A stretch of DNA of 45,308 bases from Mangrovicoccus algicola (GTDB lineage: Bacteria; Pseudomonadota; Alphaproteobacteria; Rhodobacterales; Rhodobacteraceae): contig NZ_JACVXA010000041.1 of the NCBI RefSeq assembly GCF_014903745.1, positions 1-45,308 of the forward strand, written 5' to 3'. How positions within the stretch are numbered: position 1 is the first letter of the stretch; each line of letters starts with the position of its first letter. Shown here piece by piece: positions 8,124 through 16,781 of the stretch. The position numbers were made by a program, and so were the translations under genes. The notes beneath the pieces were generated by a model. That model was not told the origin of the DNA and searched no databases. It was given only the letters and a program-made list of their open reading frames with translations.

Positions 8124-8603
8124 TCAGCTGTCGCCGGCGCCCGTCGCGTCGAGATAGGCGGAAGCCAGTTCCGCGGTGCTGCGGCTGCCCGGCTCGACGT
8201 TCAGCGCGCGGGCCAGCTGGTCGCCCGCCCCGTTGGTGGCTGCATCGCGCGAGGTGACGGCGGTGCTTCCGGTCACGAAGGCGGCACGGTCGGCCTCGTC
8301 GCGTTCCACGGCATTCTTCAGCGCGGTCAGCTCGGCGGCGGTATAGGCGCCGGGGGCAACGCCCAGGCTGGCGGCCAGCTGGTCGGAGGCGGTCACGTCG
8401 CCGCGGGCGGCACCGTCGAGGATAAAGGCGGCGCGGTCGAGATCGCCGGCCTCCTGCGCGGATTTCAGCGCCACCAGCTCGGCGGTGCTGAGGCGGTCGG
8501 CATCGACGCCGAGCGATCCGGCAAGCTGGCCTGCCGAAGCGGCGCCGATGAGGCCGGAGGAGGCGAGGGCGAATGCGGCAATGGCTGCAAATTTACTGGT
8601 CAT
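8124..8603 (-). CDS. Exported small protein with three degenerate repeats, function unknown
   Basis: A 159-residue protein. Residues 1-24 are a clean signal peptide (MTSKFAAIAAFALASSG...AASA). The mature part holds three copies of a motif of about 50 residues, of the form QLAxSLGVxxxxxSTAELxALKxAxExxxxDRAAF: copies start at Gln26, Gln75 and Gln129, the third shortened at the C-terminus. Small exported proteins with such 'STAEL' repeats are common in Rhodobacterales and are annotated as hypothetical. The start at 8603 is supported by AAGGAAACGACC just upstream; a longer in-frame start would hide the signal peptide. It is monocistronic, with a strong terminator right after it, which suggests appreciable expression. 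No function can be proposed. Confidence 0.85.
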   Translation of the reverse strand: MTSKFAAIAAFALASSGLIGAASAGQLAGSLGVDADRLSTAELVALKSAQEAGDLDRAAFILDGAARGDVTASDQLAASLGVAPGAYTAAELTALKNAVERDEADRAAFVTGSTAVTSRDAATNGAGDQLARALNVEPGSRSTAELASAYLDATGAGDS

Positions 8604-8859
8604 GGTCGTTTCCTTGGTACTGCGCCGGAACCCGGCGCCTGGTGGCGGGTGTCGTGCCGCCTTGGACAAGCGGGGAGATAGGGCTCCGCGCTGAGGAACG
8701 AAACTACCCGAATGGCCCAGACTGATGTTCATATGTGCACATCAACTGGGCGTGATCTTCCTTGCAAGCGGAGGATGCCTCCGTCTATGCGCGACGGGAT
8801 GGGACGCGCCCCGGCTTTGCGTCTTGACCTTGGCGCGCCGCTCGCGCATCCCGCGCGCC

Positions 8860-9576
8860 ATGGGACAGGATCAGAGCATACCGAAGGACGGCTGGCGCAA
8901 TTTCTACGGGCGTCGCCATGGCAAGCACCTGCGCGACAGCCAGCGCGGCTATCTGGACGAGGATCTGGCGGAATTGTCGCTCGAGGGCATCTCGCGGCGC
9001 GAGGAGGACCGGCTCGACAGGTTCGACCCGGCCGCGCGCTTCGGCGACCGGCCCGTCTGGCTGGAGATCGGCTTCGGCGGCGGCGAGCACATGGTGCATC
9101 AGGCGGCGCTGAACCCGCAGGTCGGCTTCATCGGCTGCGAACCCTATATCAACGGTGTCGCGATGCTCTTGGGCAAGGTGCGGCAGGCGGGGGTGGAAAA
9201 CCTCGCCGTGCATCCCGGCGACGTGCGCGACCTGTTCGACCTGATGCCGGATGCCTGCATCGATCGCGCCTTCCTTCTGTATCCCGATCCCTGGCCGAAG
9301 AAGCGGCACCATCGCCGCCGCTTCGTCACCCGCGATTACCTCGACCCGCTGGGGCGGGTTCTCAAACCCGGCGCGATCTTCCGCGTGGCGACCGACATTC
9401 CCGACTATGTCCGCCAGACGCTGGAAGAACTGATGCCCGACCCGAATTTCGAGTGGCTGGCCGAGGGACCGGATGACTGGCGCAGGCCGTGGGATGACTG
9501 GATTTCCACGCGCTACGAACAGAAGGCGCTGCGCGAGGACCGGACCCCGCATTACCTGACCTTCCGCCGAATCTGA
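8860..9576 (+). CDS. trmB: tRNA (guanine-N7-)-methyltransferase
   Basis: A 238-residue SAM-dependent enzyme that methylates G46 in the variable loop of tRNAs. The SAM-binding motif is [15 protein letters not shown] near residue 68, followed by [19 protein letters not shown] and the family signature [17 protein letters not shown] near residue 140. The C-terminal [25 protein letters not shown] is typical. I start at 8860 (MGQDQS); the frame is open further upstream but that sequence looks non-coding. In many Rhodobacterales the neighbour is metK; here aroA follows after about 97 bases. Confidence 0.95.
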   Translation: MGQDQSIPKDGWRNFYGRRHGKHLRDSQRGYLDEDLAELSLEGISRREEDRLDRFDPAARFGDRPVWLEIGFGGGEHMVHQAALNPQVGFIGCEPYINGVAMLLGKVRQAGVENLAVHPGDVRDLFDLMPDACIDRAFLLYPDPWPKKRHHRRRFVTRDYLDPLGRVLKPGAIFRVATDIPDYVRQTLEELMPDPNFEWLAEGPDDWRRPWDDWISTRYEQKALREDRTPHYLTFRRI

Positions 9577-9673
9577 GCCGGCCGGGTCCGGCCGCCGCCG
9601 CGTCCCGCTTTCCCGGTGGACCGGGGGCGGGGCATGCGCTACCCCCATCCGACCAGAACGCAGGAGACGATCC

Positions 9674-11017
9674 ATGGCATCCCACGGCCCCGCTACCCCG
9701 ATGACCTCGCGCCCCTGCGGGCCGCTGACCGGCACGGCCGACGTTCCCGGCGACAAGTCGGTGTCGCACCGCTCGCTGATCCTCGGCGCGATGGCGGTGG
9801 GCGAGACCAGGATCACCGGGCTGCTCGAGGGGCAGGACGTGCTGGACACCGCGAAGGCGATGCAGGCCTTCGGCGCCGAGGTGACGCGCCATGGCGAGGG
9901 CGCCTGGTCGGTCCATGGCGTGGGCGTCGGCGGCTTCGCCGAGCCCGACCAGGTGATCGATTGCGGCAATTCCGGCACCGGCGTGCGGCTGATCATGGGG
10001 GCGATGGCGACCTCTCCGATCACCGCGACCTTCACCGGCGATGCCTCGCTGCGCTCGCGCCCGATGGCGCGGATCACCGATCCGATCGCGCTGTTCGGGG
10101 CGCAGTCCTTCGGGCGGCAGGGCGGGCGGCTGCCGATGACGATCATCGGCGCGGCCGATCCGGTGCCCGTCACCTACACGACGCCGATGCCCTCGGCTCA
10201 GGTGAAATCCGCCGTGCTGCTGGCCGGGCTGAACGCGCCGGGCCGGACCGTGGTGATCGAGAAGGAAGCCACCCGCGACCATTCCGAGCGGATGCTGGCG
10301 GGGTTCGGCGCCGAGATCACCACCGAGGCGACCCCCGAGGGCCATGTGATCACGCTGACCGGCCGGCCCGAGCTGCGCCCCCAGACCATCGCCGTGCCGC
10401 GCGATCCCAGCTCGGCCGCTTTCCCGGTGGCCGCCGCGGTGCTGGTGCCCGGATCCGAGATCCTCGTGCCCAATATCGGCCTGAACCCGACCCGGGCGGG
10501 GCTGTTCCGGACCCTGATCGAGATGGGCGCGGACATCACCTTTGAGAACGAGCGGCTGGAAGGGGGCGAGCCGGTGGCGGACCTGCGCGTGCGCCATTCC
10601 GCGCTGAAGGGCATCGAGGTGCCGCCCGAGCGCGCGCCCTCGATGATCGACGAGTACCCGATCCTGTCGGTGCTGGCGGCGAATGCCGAGGGCGTCACGG
10701 TGATGAAGGGCGTCAAGGAACTGCGCGTCAAGGAAAGCGACCGGATCGACGCCATGGCCCGCGGGCTGGAGGCGATGGGCGTCACGGTCGAGGAGGACGA
10801 GGACACGTTCATCGTCCATGGCATGGGGCCGGGCGGCGTGCCCGGCGGCGGCACCGCGGCGGCCCGGCTGGACCACCGCATCGCGATGAGCTTCCTCTGC
10901 CTCGGCATGGCCGCGAAACGCCCGGTCTCGGTCGATGATGCCGCGCCGATCGCGACGTCCTTCCCGATCTTCGTGCCGCTGATGTCCGCGCTCGGCGCGG
11001 ATTTGGCCGAAGGCTGA
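9674..11017 (+). CDS. aroA: 3-phosphoshikimate 1-carboxyvinyltransferase (EPSP synthase), class II-like
   Basis: A 447-residue enzyme joining phosphoenolpyruvate and shikimate 3-phosphate, the sixth shikimate-pathway step. Signatures are [17 protein letters not shown] near residue 27, [42 protein letters not shown], and [16 protein letters not shown]. Overall wording ([26 protein letters not shown]) is much closer to the CP4/Agrobacterium class II enzymes than to E. coli AroA. The position matching CP4 Ala100 and E. coli Gly96 is Gly101 here (GNSGTG), so the class II feature most associated with glyphosate insensitivity is not present. AGGAGA at good spacing supports the start. cmk is two genes downstream, a common alphaproteobacterial pairing (aroA-cmk-rpsA-ihfB). 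Confidence 0.96.
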   Translation: MASHGPATPMTSRPCGPLTGTADVPGDKSVSHRSLILGAMAVGETRITGLLEGQDVLDTAKAMQAFGAEVTRHGEGAWSVHGVGVGGFAEPDQVIDCGNSGTGVRLIMGAMATSPITATFTGDASLRSRPMARITDPIALFGAQSFGRQGGRLPMTIIGAADPVPVTYTTPMPSAQVKSAVLLAGLNAPGRTVVIEKEATRDHSERMLAGFGAEITTEATPEGHVITLTGRPELRPQTIAVPRDPSSAAFPVAAAVLVPGSEILVPNIGLNPTRAGLFRTLIEMGADITFENERLEGGEPVADLRVRHSALKGIEVPPERAPSMIDEYPILSVLAANAEGVTVMKGVKELRVKESDRIDAMARGLEAMGVTVEEDEDTFIVHGMGPGGVPGGGTAAARLDHRIAMSFLCLGMAAKRPVSVDDAAPIATSFPIFVPLMSALGADLAEG

Positions 11018-11024
11018 CCCCGGA

Positions 11025-11387
11025 TCAGGCGTCGGGGTCTTCGGGCCCCTCGCCGACCCCTTCGTCGGTGGTGCCGACACTGATATGCCAGACCCTGTTC
11101 TCGGACGGGTCGGAATTCTCCACATAGGTCACGCGGACCGGCGCCTCGTTGCGCAGGATGTCGTACCAGTACTGGAAATCGCTGTCGTCGAGCATCCCGA
11201 CCAGCCGCGATCCGGCCACATAGCCGACCGTGTCGGCTGGCTTCACCGGCCAGAAATAGATGACCGCCGCCGAGACAGGCCCCGAGGCGGAGGCGCCGGA
11301 CAGGCTGAGAAAGAAGCGGTGGGCATTGGCATTCGTGCGGCTGCGATTGGTGCCGACGCGATATTCGGTGACATTGAGTGTTCCCAT
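11025..11387 (-). CDS. Small conserved hypothetical protein, 120 residues
   Basis: An unrecognised 120-residue protein with no signal peptide or membrane helix. It begins MGTLNVTEYRVGTNRSRTNA, has a central hydrophobic strand (VSAAVIYFWPVKPADTVGYV), an aromatic segment (DDSDFQYWYDILRNEAPVRV), and ends in an acidic tail (DEGVGEGPEDPDA). The pattern suggests a small mixed beta protein. A GGGGGAAGG ribosome site lies about nine bases before the ATG. It is inserted on the opposite strand between aroA (stop only seven bases away) and cmk, breaking what is otherwise an aroA-cmk-rpsA-ihfB run. No function can be inferred. Confidence 0.75.
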   Translation of the reverse strand: MGTLNVTEYRVGTNRSRTNANAHRFFLSLSGASASGPVSAAVIYFWPVKPADTVGYVAGSRLVGMLDDSDFQYWYDILRNEAPVRVTYVENSDPSENRVWHISVGTTDEGVGEGPEDPDA

Positions 11388-11456
11388 GGCTGAAACCTTC
11401 CCCCTCTGGACCGGAACTGCCCCCGCAGCAAATCAGGGAATCGGGTCCGCGGGACA

Positions 11457-11503
11457 TTGCGGTATTCCATGTTGCGGTATTCCCGACCCGCGGCATTGCG
11501 GAA
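11457..11503 (+). repeat. Direct repeats upstream of cmk
   Basis: The 12-mer TTGCGGTATTCC occurs exactly at 11457-11468 and again at 11472-11483, 15 bp apart; a third partial copy TTGCGGAA lies at 11496-11503. All are in the 179-bp gap between the divergent small-protein gene and cmk. The third copy's TTGCGG could serve as a -35 box with TATGCA at 11520-11525 (spacing 18). A regulator-binding array is possible but unproven. Confidence 0.5.
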
Positions 11504-11566
11504 CGGGGGTCTCTGGGCCTATGCACGTGCGGATAGGTGTTGCCGTACAGCAGGGATGAACCGCTC

Positions 11567-12178
11567 ATGAAATTCACCGTTGCCATCGACGGCCCGGCCG
11601 CGGCCGGAAAGGGAACCATCGCGCGCGCGCTGGCGGCGCAGTTCGGATTCGGCCATCTCGATACCGGGCTGCTCTACCGGGCCACGGCGCGCCGCGTCAT
11701 GGAGGGCGAGGAGGCGCTGAGTGCGGCGCTGGCGCTGCAATCCGCGGATCTGCGCCGCGACGACCTGCGCAGCGCCGAGGTGGGGCAGGTCGCCTCGCGC
11801 GTGGCGGCCATGCCGAAGGTGCGCACCGCGCTACTGGATTTCCAGAAGAACTTCGCCCGTCGCGACGGCGGCGCGGTGCTGGACGGGCGCGATATCGGGA
11901 CGGTGATCTGCCCGGATGCCGAGGTCAAGCTGTTCGTCACGGCGACGGACGGGGTGCGCGCCGCACGGCGCCATGCGGAACTGTCGCGCAAGGACGCCGC
12001 CCTGACGGTGGCGGAGGTCCTGGCGGATCTGCGCGCGCGCGACCGCCGCGATGCCGGGCGCGACACGGCCCCGATGTCGGCCTCGGCGGAGGCGCTGCTT
12101 CTGGATACGTCCGAGCTGACCATCGACGAGGCCATCGAGATGGCCGGGGCGGCCGTGATCGCCAAGCTGCCGATCTGA
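11567..12178 (+). CDS. cmk: Cytidylate kinase
   Basis: A 203-residue (d)CMP kinase that phosphorylates CMP/dCMP with ATP. The P-loop is [11 protein letters not shown] at 6-16, followed by the substrate-binding LDTGLLYRA and the conserved [25 protein letters not shown] near residue 104. The LID-type region is RHAELSRKD, and the C-terminal [14 protein letters not shown] is typical. The start at 11567 gives the standard [12 protein letters not shown]-terminus; AGGGATGA upstream is an acceptable ribosome site. The usual downstream partner is rpsA; here a nitroreductase gene lies between them. Confidence 0.95.
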   Translation: MKFTVAIDGPAAAGKGTIARALAAQFGFGHLDTGLLYRATARRVMEGEEALSAALALQSADLRRDDLRSAEVGQVASRVAAMPKVRTALLDFQKNFARRDGGAVLDGRDIGTVICPDAEVKLFVTATDGVRAARRHAELSRKDAALTVAEVLADLRARDRRDAGRDTAPMSASAEALLLDTSELTIDEAIEMAGAAVIAKLPI

Positions 12179-12439
12179 GCGGCGGCCCCGCGGCGGGCCC
12201 GGGTCCCGGGGGCTGCGCCGCAAGCCTCCTTTCCGTGGCGCGAGCGGCACCGCGGCTGACGCCCCGGCCGGGGTTGGCTGGGGACGGCGGCATCACCCCG
12301 GCGCCGGGCCGAGCCTGTCCGCATTTTCGCAACCCTCCTGTGCGCGGTCTCGGGGTTGCCCCCGCCGCGCCGCGGCATCAGTTTTCCGGGGAAAGCGTCC
12401 GCCGACGGGCGCCAACCGTTCAGATCGGGAGTTCGAGTG

Positions 12440-13066
12440 ATGCTGGACAAGCTTTCCTGGCGCTATGCCGTCAAGAAGATGGATCCTTCGCAATCCGTGC
12501 CGGAAGAGAAGGTGGAGAAGATCCTGGAGGCGATCCGCTTCGCGCCGACCTCCTCGGGGGTGCAGCCTTTCGAGGTCTTCGTGGTCGCCAATCCCGGGAT
12601 CCGCGCGCAGATCCGCGAGGCCGCCTTCGGCCAGGCACAGGTCACCGACGGGTCGCACCTGCTGGTCTTCGCGGCCTGGGACAACTACACCGCCGCGCGC
12701 ATCGACGCGGTGCTCGAAGCCAATCTGGAGGCGCGCGGCGCCTCCGAGACGCTGACCGCGTATTACGACCGGCTCAAGGGCATGTATCTGCCGCGCAGCG
12801 AGGCGGTGAATCACGACCATGCCGCGCGCCAGGCCTATATCGCCTTCGGCTTCGCCCTGGCCGCCGCCGCCGAGCTGGAGGTCGACAGCACCCCGATGGA
12901 AGGGTTCGATCCCTCCAAGGTCGACGAGATCCTCGGCCTGCGCGCGAAGGGCCTGCGCTCCGTCACGCTGCTGCCCTTGGGCGTGCGCGCCGCCGAGGGC
13001 GACTGGCTGCAGGGCATGTCCAAGGTCCGCAAGCCCGCGGAAGAGCTGTTCACGGTTCTGGCCTGA
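12440..13066 (+). CDS. NAD(P)H-dependent oxidoreductase, nitroreductase family
   Basis: A 208-residue FMN enzyme of the NfsB/nitroreductase fold. Recognisable pieces are the N-terminal YAVKKMDPSQSVPEEKVEKI, the FMN-phosphate region IRFAPTSSGVQPFEVFVV near residue 35, LLVFAAWDNY, and the C-terminal glycine-bearing LGLRAKGLRSVTLLPLGVRAAEGDW. Family members reduce quinones, flavins or nitroaromatics using NAD(P)H; the natural substrate is not deducible. GGGAG lies about eight bases before the ATG; a GTG one codon earlier is possible. It has its own strong terminator directly downstream, and the 261-bp gap from cmk suggests its own promoter. Confidence 0.9.
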   Translation: MLDKLSWRYAVKKMDPSQSVPEEKVEKILEAIRFAPTSSGVQPFEVFVVANPGIRAQIREAAFGQAQVTDGSHLLVFAAWDNYTAARIDAVLEANLEARGASETLTAYYDRLKGMYLPRSEAVNHDHAARQAYIAFGFALAAAAELEVDSTPMEGFDPSKVDEILGLRAKGLRSVTLLPLGVRAAEGDWLQGMSKVRKPAEELFTVLA

Positions 13067-13080
13067 CGGCGGGACCGCGG

Positions 13081-13120
13081 GGCAAGCGCAGGCGGTTCGA
13101 TGCCGCCTGCGCTTGCCTTT
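13081..13120 (+). terminator. Intrinsic terminator of the nitroreductase gene
   Basis: A perfect 15-bp stem, GGCAAGCGCAGGCGG (13081-13095) and CCGCCTGCGCTTGCC (13103-13117), with a 7-base loop and then TTT. One of the strongest hairpins in the window; it isolates the nitroreductase gene from rpsA. Confidence 0.85.
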
Positions 13121-13307
13121 CCTTCCGATCCGCCGTAAAAGGCGCGCGTCGAAGGCCGTTAGAGCCGGGGCAAGGGCAGGGTCGGGGTCGCCTCCGGCCC
13201 GTTTTGTTTATGTGTGGCCCGCGTCCCACAGGCGACAGACCAACCGATAGACCGGCGGAGACAACCGTTCGGCCAGCAACATGACATGTAAGGAACACCA
13301 CAGCCAC

Positions 13308-14987
13308 ATGGCGAACGCATCCATGGAGGAATTCGAAGCCCTCCTCAATGAAAGCTTCGAACTCGAGACCCCGACCGAAGGCCACGTCGTCAAGGGCCGC
13401 GTGCTGGCCATCGAAGCCGGCCAGGCGATCATCGATGTCGGCTACAAGATGGAAGGCCGCGTCGACCTGAAGGAATTCGCCAATCCGGGCGAAACCCCCG
13501 ACATCACCGTCGGCGACGAGGTCGAGGTCTATCTGCGCGCGGCCGAGAATGCCCGCGGCGAGGCCGTGATCTCCCGCGAGATGGCGCGCCGCGAAGAGGC
13601 CTGGGACCGTCTCGAGAAGGCCTATGCCGAAGAGAAGCGCGTCGAGGGCGCGATCTTCAACCGCGTCAAGGGCGGCTTCACCGTCGATCTCGGCGGCGCC
13701 GTGGCCTTCCTGCCCGGCAGCCAGGTCGATGTCCGTCCGGTGCGCGATGCAGGCCCGCTGATGGGTCTCAAGCAGCCGTTCCAGATCCTCAAGATGGATC
13801 GCCGCCGCGGCAATATCGTCGTGTCGCGCCGCGCCATCCTCGAAGAGTCCCGCGCCGAGCAGCGCGCCGAGGTCATCGGCAAGCTCTCCGAGGGAGATGC
13901 GGTGGACGGTGTCGTCAAGAACATCACCGAATACGGCGCCTTCGTCGATCTGGGCGGTGTTGACGGCCTGCTGCACGTCACCGACATGGCCTGGCGCCGC
14001 GTCAACCACCCCTCCGAGATCCTGTCGATCGGCGAGACCGTCAAGGTCCAGGTCATCAAGATCAACAAGGAAACCCACCGCATCAGCCTCGGCATGAAGC
14101 AGCTGATGGCCGATCCGTGGGATTCGGTGGAACAGAAATACCCGCTGGAGACCGTCCATACCGGCCGCGTCACCAACATCACCGATTACGGCGCGTTCGT
14201 CGAGCTGGAGCCGGGTGTCGAGGGTCTCGTTCACGTCTCGGAAATGTCCTGGACCAAGAAGAACGTGCATCCCGGCAAGATCGTCTCCACCTCCCAGGAA
14301 GTGGAAGTCATGGTGCTGGAGATCGACTCCGCCAAGCGCCGTGTCTCTCTCGGCCTGAAGCAGACCATGCGCAACCCGTGGGAAGTCTTCGAAGAGAACC
14401 ATCCCGTCGGCACGCAGGTCGAGGGCGAGGTGAAGAACATCACCGAGTTCGGCCTGTTCATCGGTCTCGACGAGGAAATCGACGGCATGGTCCACCTGTC
14501 GGACCTGACCTGGGAAGGCCGCGGCGAGGATGTCATCGGCAACTACCGCAAGGGCGATGTCGTCCAGGCCGTGGTCACCGAGGTCGACACCGACAAGGAG
14601 CGCATCTCGCTCTCCGTCAAGGCCCTGGGCGGCGACCCCTTCGCCGAGGCGATCGACGGCGTGAAGCGCGGCGCGATCATCACGGTGAACGTCACCGCGA
14701 TCGAGGATGGCGGCGTCGAGGTGGAATATGAGGGCATGAAGTCCTTCATCCGCCGCTCCGACCTGGCCCGCGACCGTGCCGACCAGCGCCCCGAGCGCTT
14801 CCAGGTCGGTGACAAGATCGACGTGCGCGTCACCAATATCGACGCCCGTTCGCGTCGCCTGGGCCTGTCGATCAAGGCCCGCGAGATCGCCGAAGAGAAG
14901 GAAGCCGTGGAACAGTACGGTTCCTCCGATTCCGGCGCGTCGCTCGGCGACATTCTCGGCGCGGCCCTCAAGGGCGGCGACAACTGA
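13308..14987 (+). CDS. rpsA: 30S ribosomal protein S1
   Basis: A 559-residue protein with six S1 (OB-fold) RNA-binding repeats, which brings mRNA to the 30S subunit during initiation. Repeats begin near residues 25 ([21 protein letters not shown]), 110, 195 ([28 protein letters not shown]), 282 ([27 protein letters not shown]), 370 ([28 protein letters not shown]) and 455. The C-terminal [19 protein letters not shown] is the typical alphaproteobacterial end. I start at 13308 ([13 protein letters not shown]), the family's usual start, with AAGGA 12 bases upstream; an ATG nine codons earlier is possible. Codon choice is more biased to C-ending codons than in neighbours, as expected of a highly expressed gene. 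Confidence 0.97.
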   Translation: MANASMEEFEALLNESFELETPTEGHVVKGRVLAIEAGQAIIDVGYKMEGRVDLKEFANPGETPDITVGDEVEVYLRAAENARGEAVISREMARREEAWDRLEKAYAEEKRVEGAIFNRVKGGFTVDLGGAVAFLPGSQVDVRPVRDAGPLMGLKQPFQILKMDRRRGNIVVSRRAILEESRAEQRAEVIGKLSEGDAVDGVVKNITEYGAFVDLGGVDGLLHVTDMAWRRVNHPSEILSIGETVKVQVIKINKETHRISLGMKQLMADPWDSVEQKYPLETVHTGRVTNITDYGAFVELEPGVEGLVHVSEMSWTKKNVHPGKIVSTSQEVEVMVLEIDSAKRRVSLGLKQTMRNPWEVFEENHPVGTQVEGEVKNITEFGLFIGLDEEIDGMVHLSDLTWEGRGEDVIGNYRKGDVVQAVVTEVDTDKERISLSVKALGGDPFAEAIDGVKRGAIITVNVTAIEDGGVEVEYEGMKSFIRRSDLARDRADQRPERFQVGDKIDVRVTNIDARSRRLGLSIKAREIAEEKEAVEQYGSSDSGASLGDILGAALKGGDN

Positions 14988-15011
14988 TCCATCCCGGATC
15001 GGACGGCATCA

Positions 15012-15041
15012 GGGGCGGCTCCTCGCGGGGCCGCCCTTTTT
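15012..15041 (+). terminator. Intrinsic terminator of rpsA
   Basis: Stem GGGCGGC (15013-15019) / GCCGCCC (15030-15036), extendable by three further pairs around loop TCGC, followed by TTTTT (15037-15041). Textbook Rho-independent terminator 25 bases after the rpsA stop. Confidence 0.9.
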
Positions 15042-15264
15042 CATGGGCGCGGGCGGAGTGGCGCGAATCGGGTCCCTGCAGGCGCCCTGCCGCCGGGGCA
15101 GGCGGGCGTTCCGCGGCGTCCCGGAGGCGCGATTTGCGCCAAACCCGCGCCATGCATCTGGTTTACCTTGCTATTTCTGGGGATTACCGGCGAAACTCCT
15201 TCCTGCATATTTGCGATTCCCTGTAGGGTCGCGGAACTGGGCGGCAGCGCTGAGGAGGGACTTG

Positions 15265-15552
15265 ATGATCCGGTCGGAACTGATCCAGAAAATAGCCGAC
15301 GAGAACCCGCATCTGTATCAGCGCGACGTCGAGAAGATCGTGAACACGATCTTCGAGGAGATCATCGAGGCGATGGCCCGCGGCGACCGGGTGGAGCTGC
15401 GCGGCTTCGGGGCGTTCTCGGTCAAGAAGCGCGACGCGAGGATCGGCCGCAACCCGCGCACCGGCGAGGCGGTTGAGGTCGAACAGAAGCATGTGCCATT
15501 CTTCAAGACGGGCAAGCTCCTGCGGGACCGCCTCAATACCGAAGACGACTAG
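15265..15552 (+). CDS. ihfB: Integration host factor subunit beta
   Basis: A 95-residue DNA-bending protein that pairs with IhfA. The HU/IHF fold is evident: N-terminal helices [19 protein letters not shown] and [20 protein letters not shown], then strand [26 protein letters not shown] carrying the tip Arg-Asn-Pro that inserts between base pairs, and [13 protein letters not shown]. The N-terminal IRSELIQ identifies the beta subunit rather than HU. AGGAGGGA before the ATG is a strong ribosome site. It begins ihfB-lapA-trpF, a common Rhodobacterales arrangement, 277 bases after rpsA. Confidence 0.96.
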   Translation: MIRSELIQKIADENPHLYQRDVEKIVNTIFEEIIEAMARGDRVELRGFGAFSVKKRDARIGRNPRTGEAVEVEQKHVPFFKTGKLLRDRLNTEDD

Positions 15553-15564
15553 GACCGGACACCC

Positions 15565-15933
15565 ATGCGCTATCTGAAGATCGCTCTCGCCATTCTCGTC
15601 GCGATTCCGCTGATCACCATCTTCTATGCCAATGGCCAGATCGTCGAGCTGGTGATCCTGCCCCAGGGGCTGGAACGGTTCGTCGGGCTCAACGCGATCA
15701 TGGGACCGATCCGCGTGCCGCTCTGGGCGGTGGCGACCGGCTTCCTCGCGCTGGGGCTGATCCTGGGCTTCTTCTGGGAATGGTTCCGCGAGCACAAGCA
15801 CCGCCACGAGGCCGCGAAGGGCCGTCAATCCAAGGCGGAGCTCCAGGCCGAGGTCCGCAAGATGAAGGCCCGCGAGAATGCGGGCAAGGATCCGGTCCTC
15901 GTCATGGTCGAGGAAAGCGGCACGGCCCGCTGA
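15565..15933 (+). CDS. LapA-domain (DUF1049) inner-membrane protein
   Basis: A 122-residue membrane protein. The first helix is at about 4-24 (LKIALAILVAIPLITIFYA) and the second at about 50-71 (VPLWAVATGFLALGLILGFFW), followed by a charged cytoplasmic helix (EWFREHKHRHEAAKGRQSKAELQAEVRKMKA). This matches the LapA/YciS family; in E. coli LapA works with LapB in controlling lipopolysaccharide synthesis, but no lapB is visible here, so that role is only a possibility. It lies 12 bases after ihfB and four bases before trpF, so it is almost surely cotranscribed with both. Confidence 0.88.
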   Translation: MRYLKIALAILVAIPLITIFYANGQIVELVILPQGLERFVGLNAIMGPIRVPLWAVATGFLALGLILGFFWEWFREHKHRHEAAKGRQSKAELQAEVRKMKARENAGKDPVLVMVEESGTAR

Positions 15934-15937
15934 CGCG

Positions 15938-16606
15938 ATGACCGGGGTCAAGATCTGCGGGCTGACCGCACCCGGCCAGGTGGAGGCCGCCGCGCGGGCC
16001 GGGGCGGCCTATGTCGGTTTCGTCTTCTTTGCCAGATCGCCGCGCAATCTCGCCGCGGATCATGCGGCAGGGCTTGCCCTGCAGGTGCCCGCGGGGATCT
16101 GCAAGGTCGCCCTGACGGTGGATGCCGATGACGCGATGCTCGAGGCGCTCCTTGCCGCCGTGCCGCTCGACATGCTGCAGCTTCACGGCCGCGAGAGCCC
16201 GGAGCGGGTCGCGCAGGTGCGGGCGCGGTTCGGATTGCCGGTGATGAAGGCGCTGGGGATTGCGTCGGCGGAGGATGTCGCCGGGGTGGCGCGCTACGAG
16301 GATGCGGCGGACATGCTGCTTCTGGATGCCAAGGCGCCTGCAGGGGCGGCCTTGCCGGGGGGCAACGGTCTCGCCTTCGACTGGCGGCTGCTGGCCGGAA
16401 AGCGCTTCTCCCGGCCCTGGATGCTGGCCGGGGGGCTCACCCCTGAGACGGTGGCCCGGGCGGTGACGCTGACCGGCGCGCCGAATGTGGATGTCTCCTC
16501 GGGCGTGGAATCGGCACCGGGCGTGAAGGACGCGCGCAAGGTCGCGGATTTCGTCGCGGCGGCGCGGACCGCTTCCGGGGGGGAACCGGCACCCTGCCTG
16601 CGCTGA
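15938..16606 (+). CDS. trpF: Phosphoribosylanthranilate isomerase
   Basis: A 222-residue (beta/alpha)8 enzyme carrying out the Amadori rearrangement of phosphoribosylanthranilate to CdRP in tryptophan synthesis. Signatures are VKICGLT at 4-10 (catalytic Cys7), YVGFVFFARSPRNL, the strand MLQLHGRE, LLLDAK, and the phosphate-binding VDVSSGVES near residue 185. The family usually reads GLT...DVSSGVE, as here. It is the third gene of ihfB-lapA-trpF. In many relatives trpB follows directly; here an unrelated regulator gene follows, so trpB must lie elsewhere. Confidence 0.95.
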   Translation: MTGVKICGLTAPGQVEAAARAGAAYVGFVFFARSPRNLAADHAAGLALQVPAGICKVALTVDADDAMLEALLAAVPLDMLQLHGRESPERVAQVRARFGLPVMKALGIASAEDVAGVARYEDAADMLLLDAKAPAGAALPGGNGLAFDWRLLAGKRFSRPWMLAGGLTPETVARAVTLTGAPNVDVSSGVESAPGVKDARKVADFVAAARTASGGEPAPCLR

Positions 16607-16624
16607 GGCCGGGGCCGGGCGGCC

Positions 16625-16644
16625 GCGGGGCCGCAAGGCCCCGC
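16625..16644 (+). terminator. GNRA-loop hairpin after trpF
   Basis: GCGGGGCC (16625-16632), loop GCAA, GGCCCCGC (16637-16644): a perfect 8-bp stem 19 bases past the trpF stop. No T-run follows, so termination here would be weak or Rho-dependent. Confidence 0.4.
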
Positions 16645-16718
16645 CCGCCGGTCCGCGGGGACGGGGGCGCAGTCCCCGGCGCCGGGGACATCTGCCTCCG
16701 GCGCGGGCTGCGACCGGA

Positions 16719-16748
16719 TTGCCTTCGGCCCCGCCCGGGGGCTAGCAT
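16719..16748 (+). promoter_or_regulatory. Candidate promoter of the Xre-family regulator gene
   Basis: TTGCCT (16719-16724) and TAGCAT (16743-16748), spacing 18 bp, about 34 bases before the start codon at 16782. Identified by eye. Confidence 0.4.
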
Positions 16749-16781
16749 GGCGCCGGAAGGCAGCCGCGCGAAAGGACCGAC

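Noticed and set aside
8733-8742. ATGTGCACAT palindrome upstream of trmB
   Set aside because: A single 10-base palindrome with no partner and no clear promoter beside it; chance is likely.
15217-15236. Bulged hairpin GCGA-TT-CCCT/AGGGTCGC before ihfB
   Set aside because: It is imperfect, has no T-run and lies about 30 bases before the start; too weak to call regulatory.
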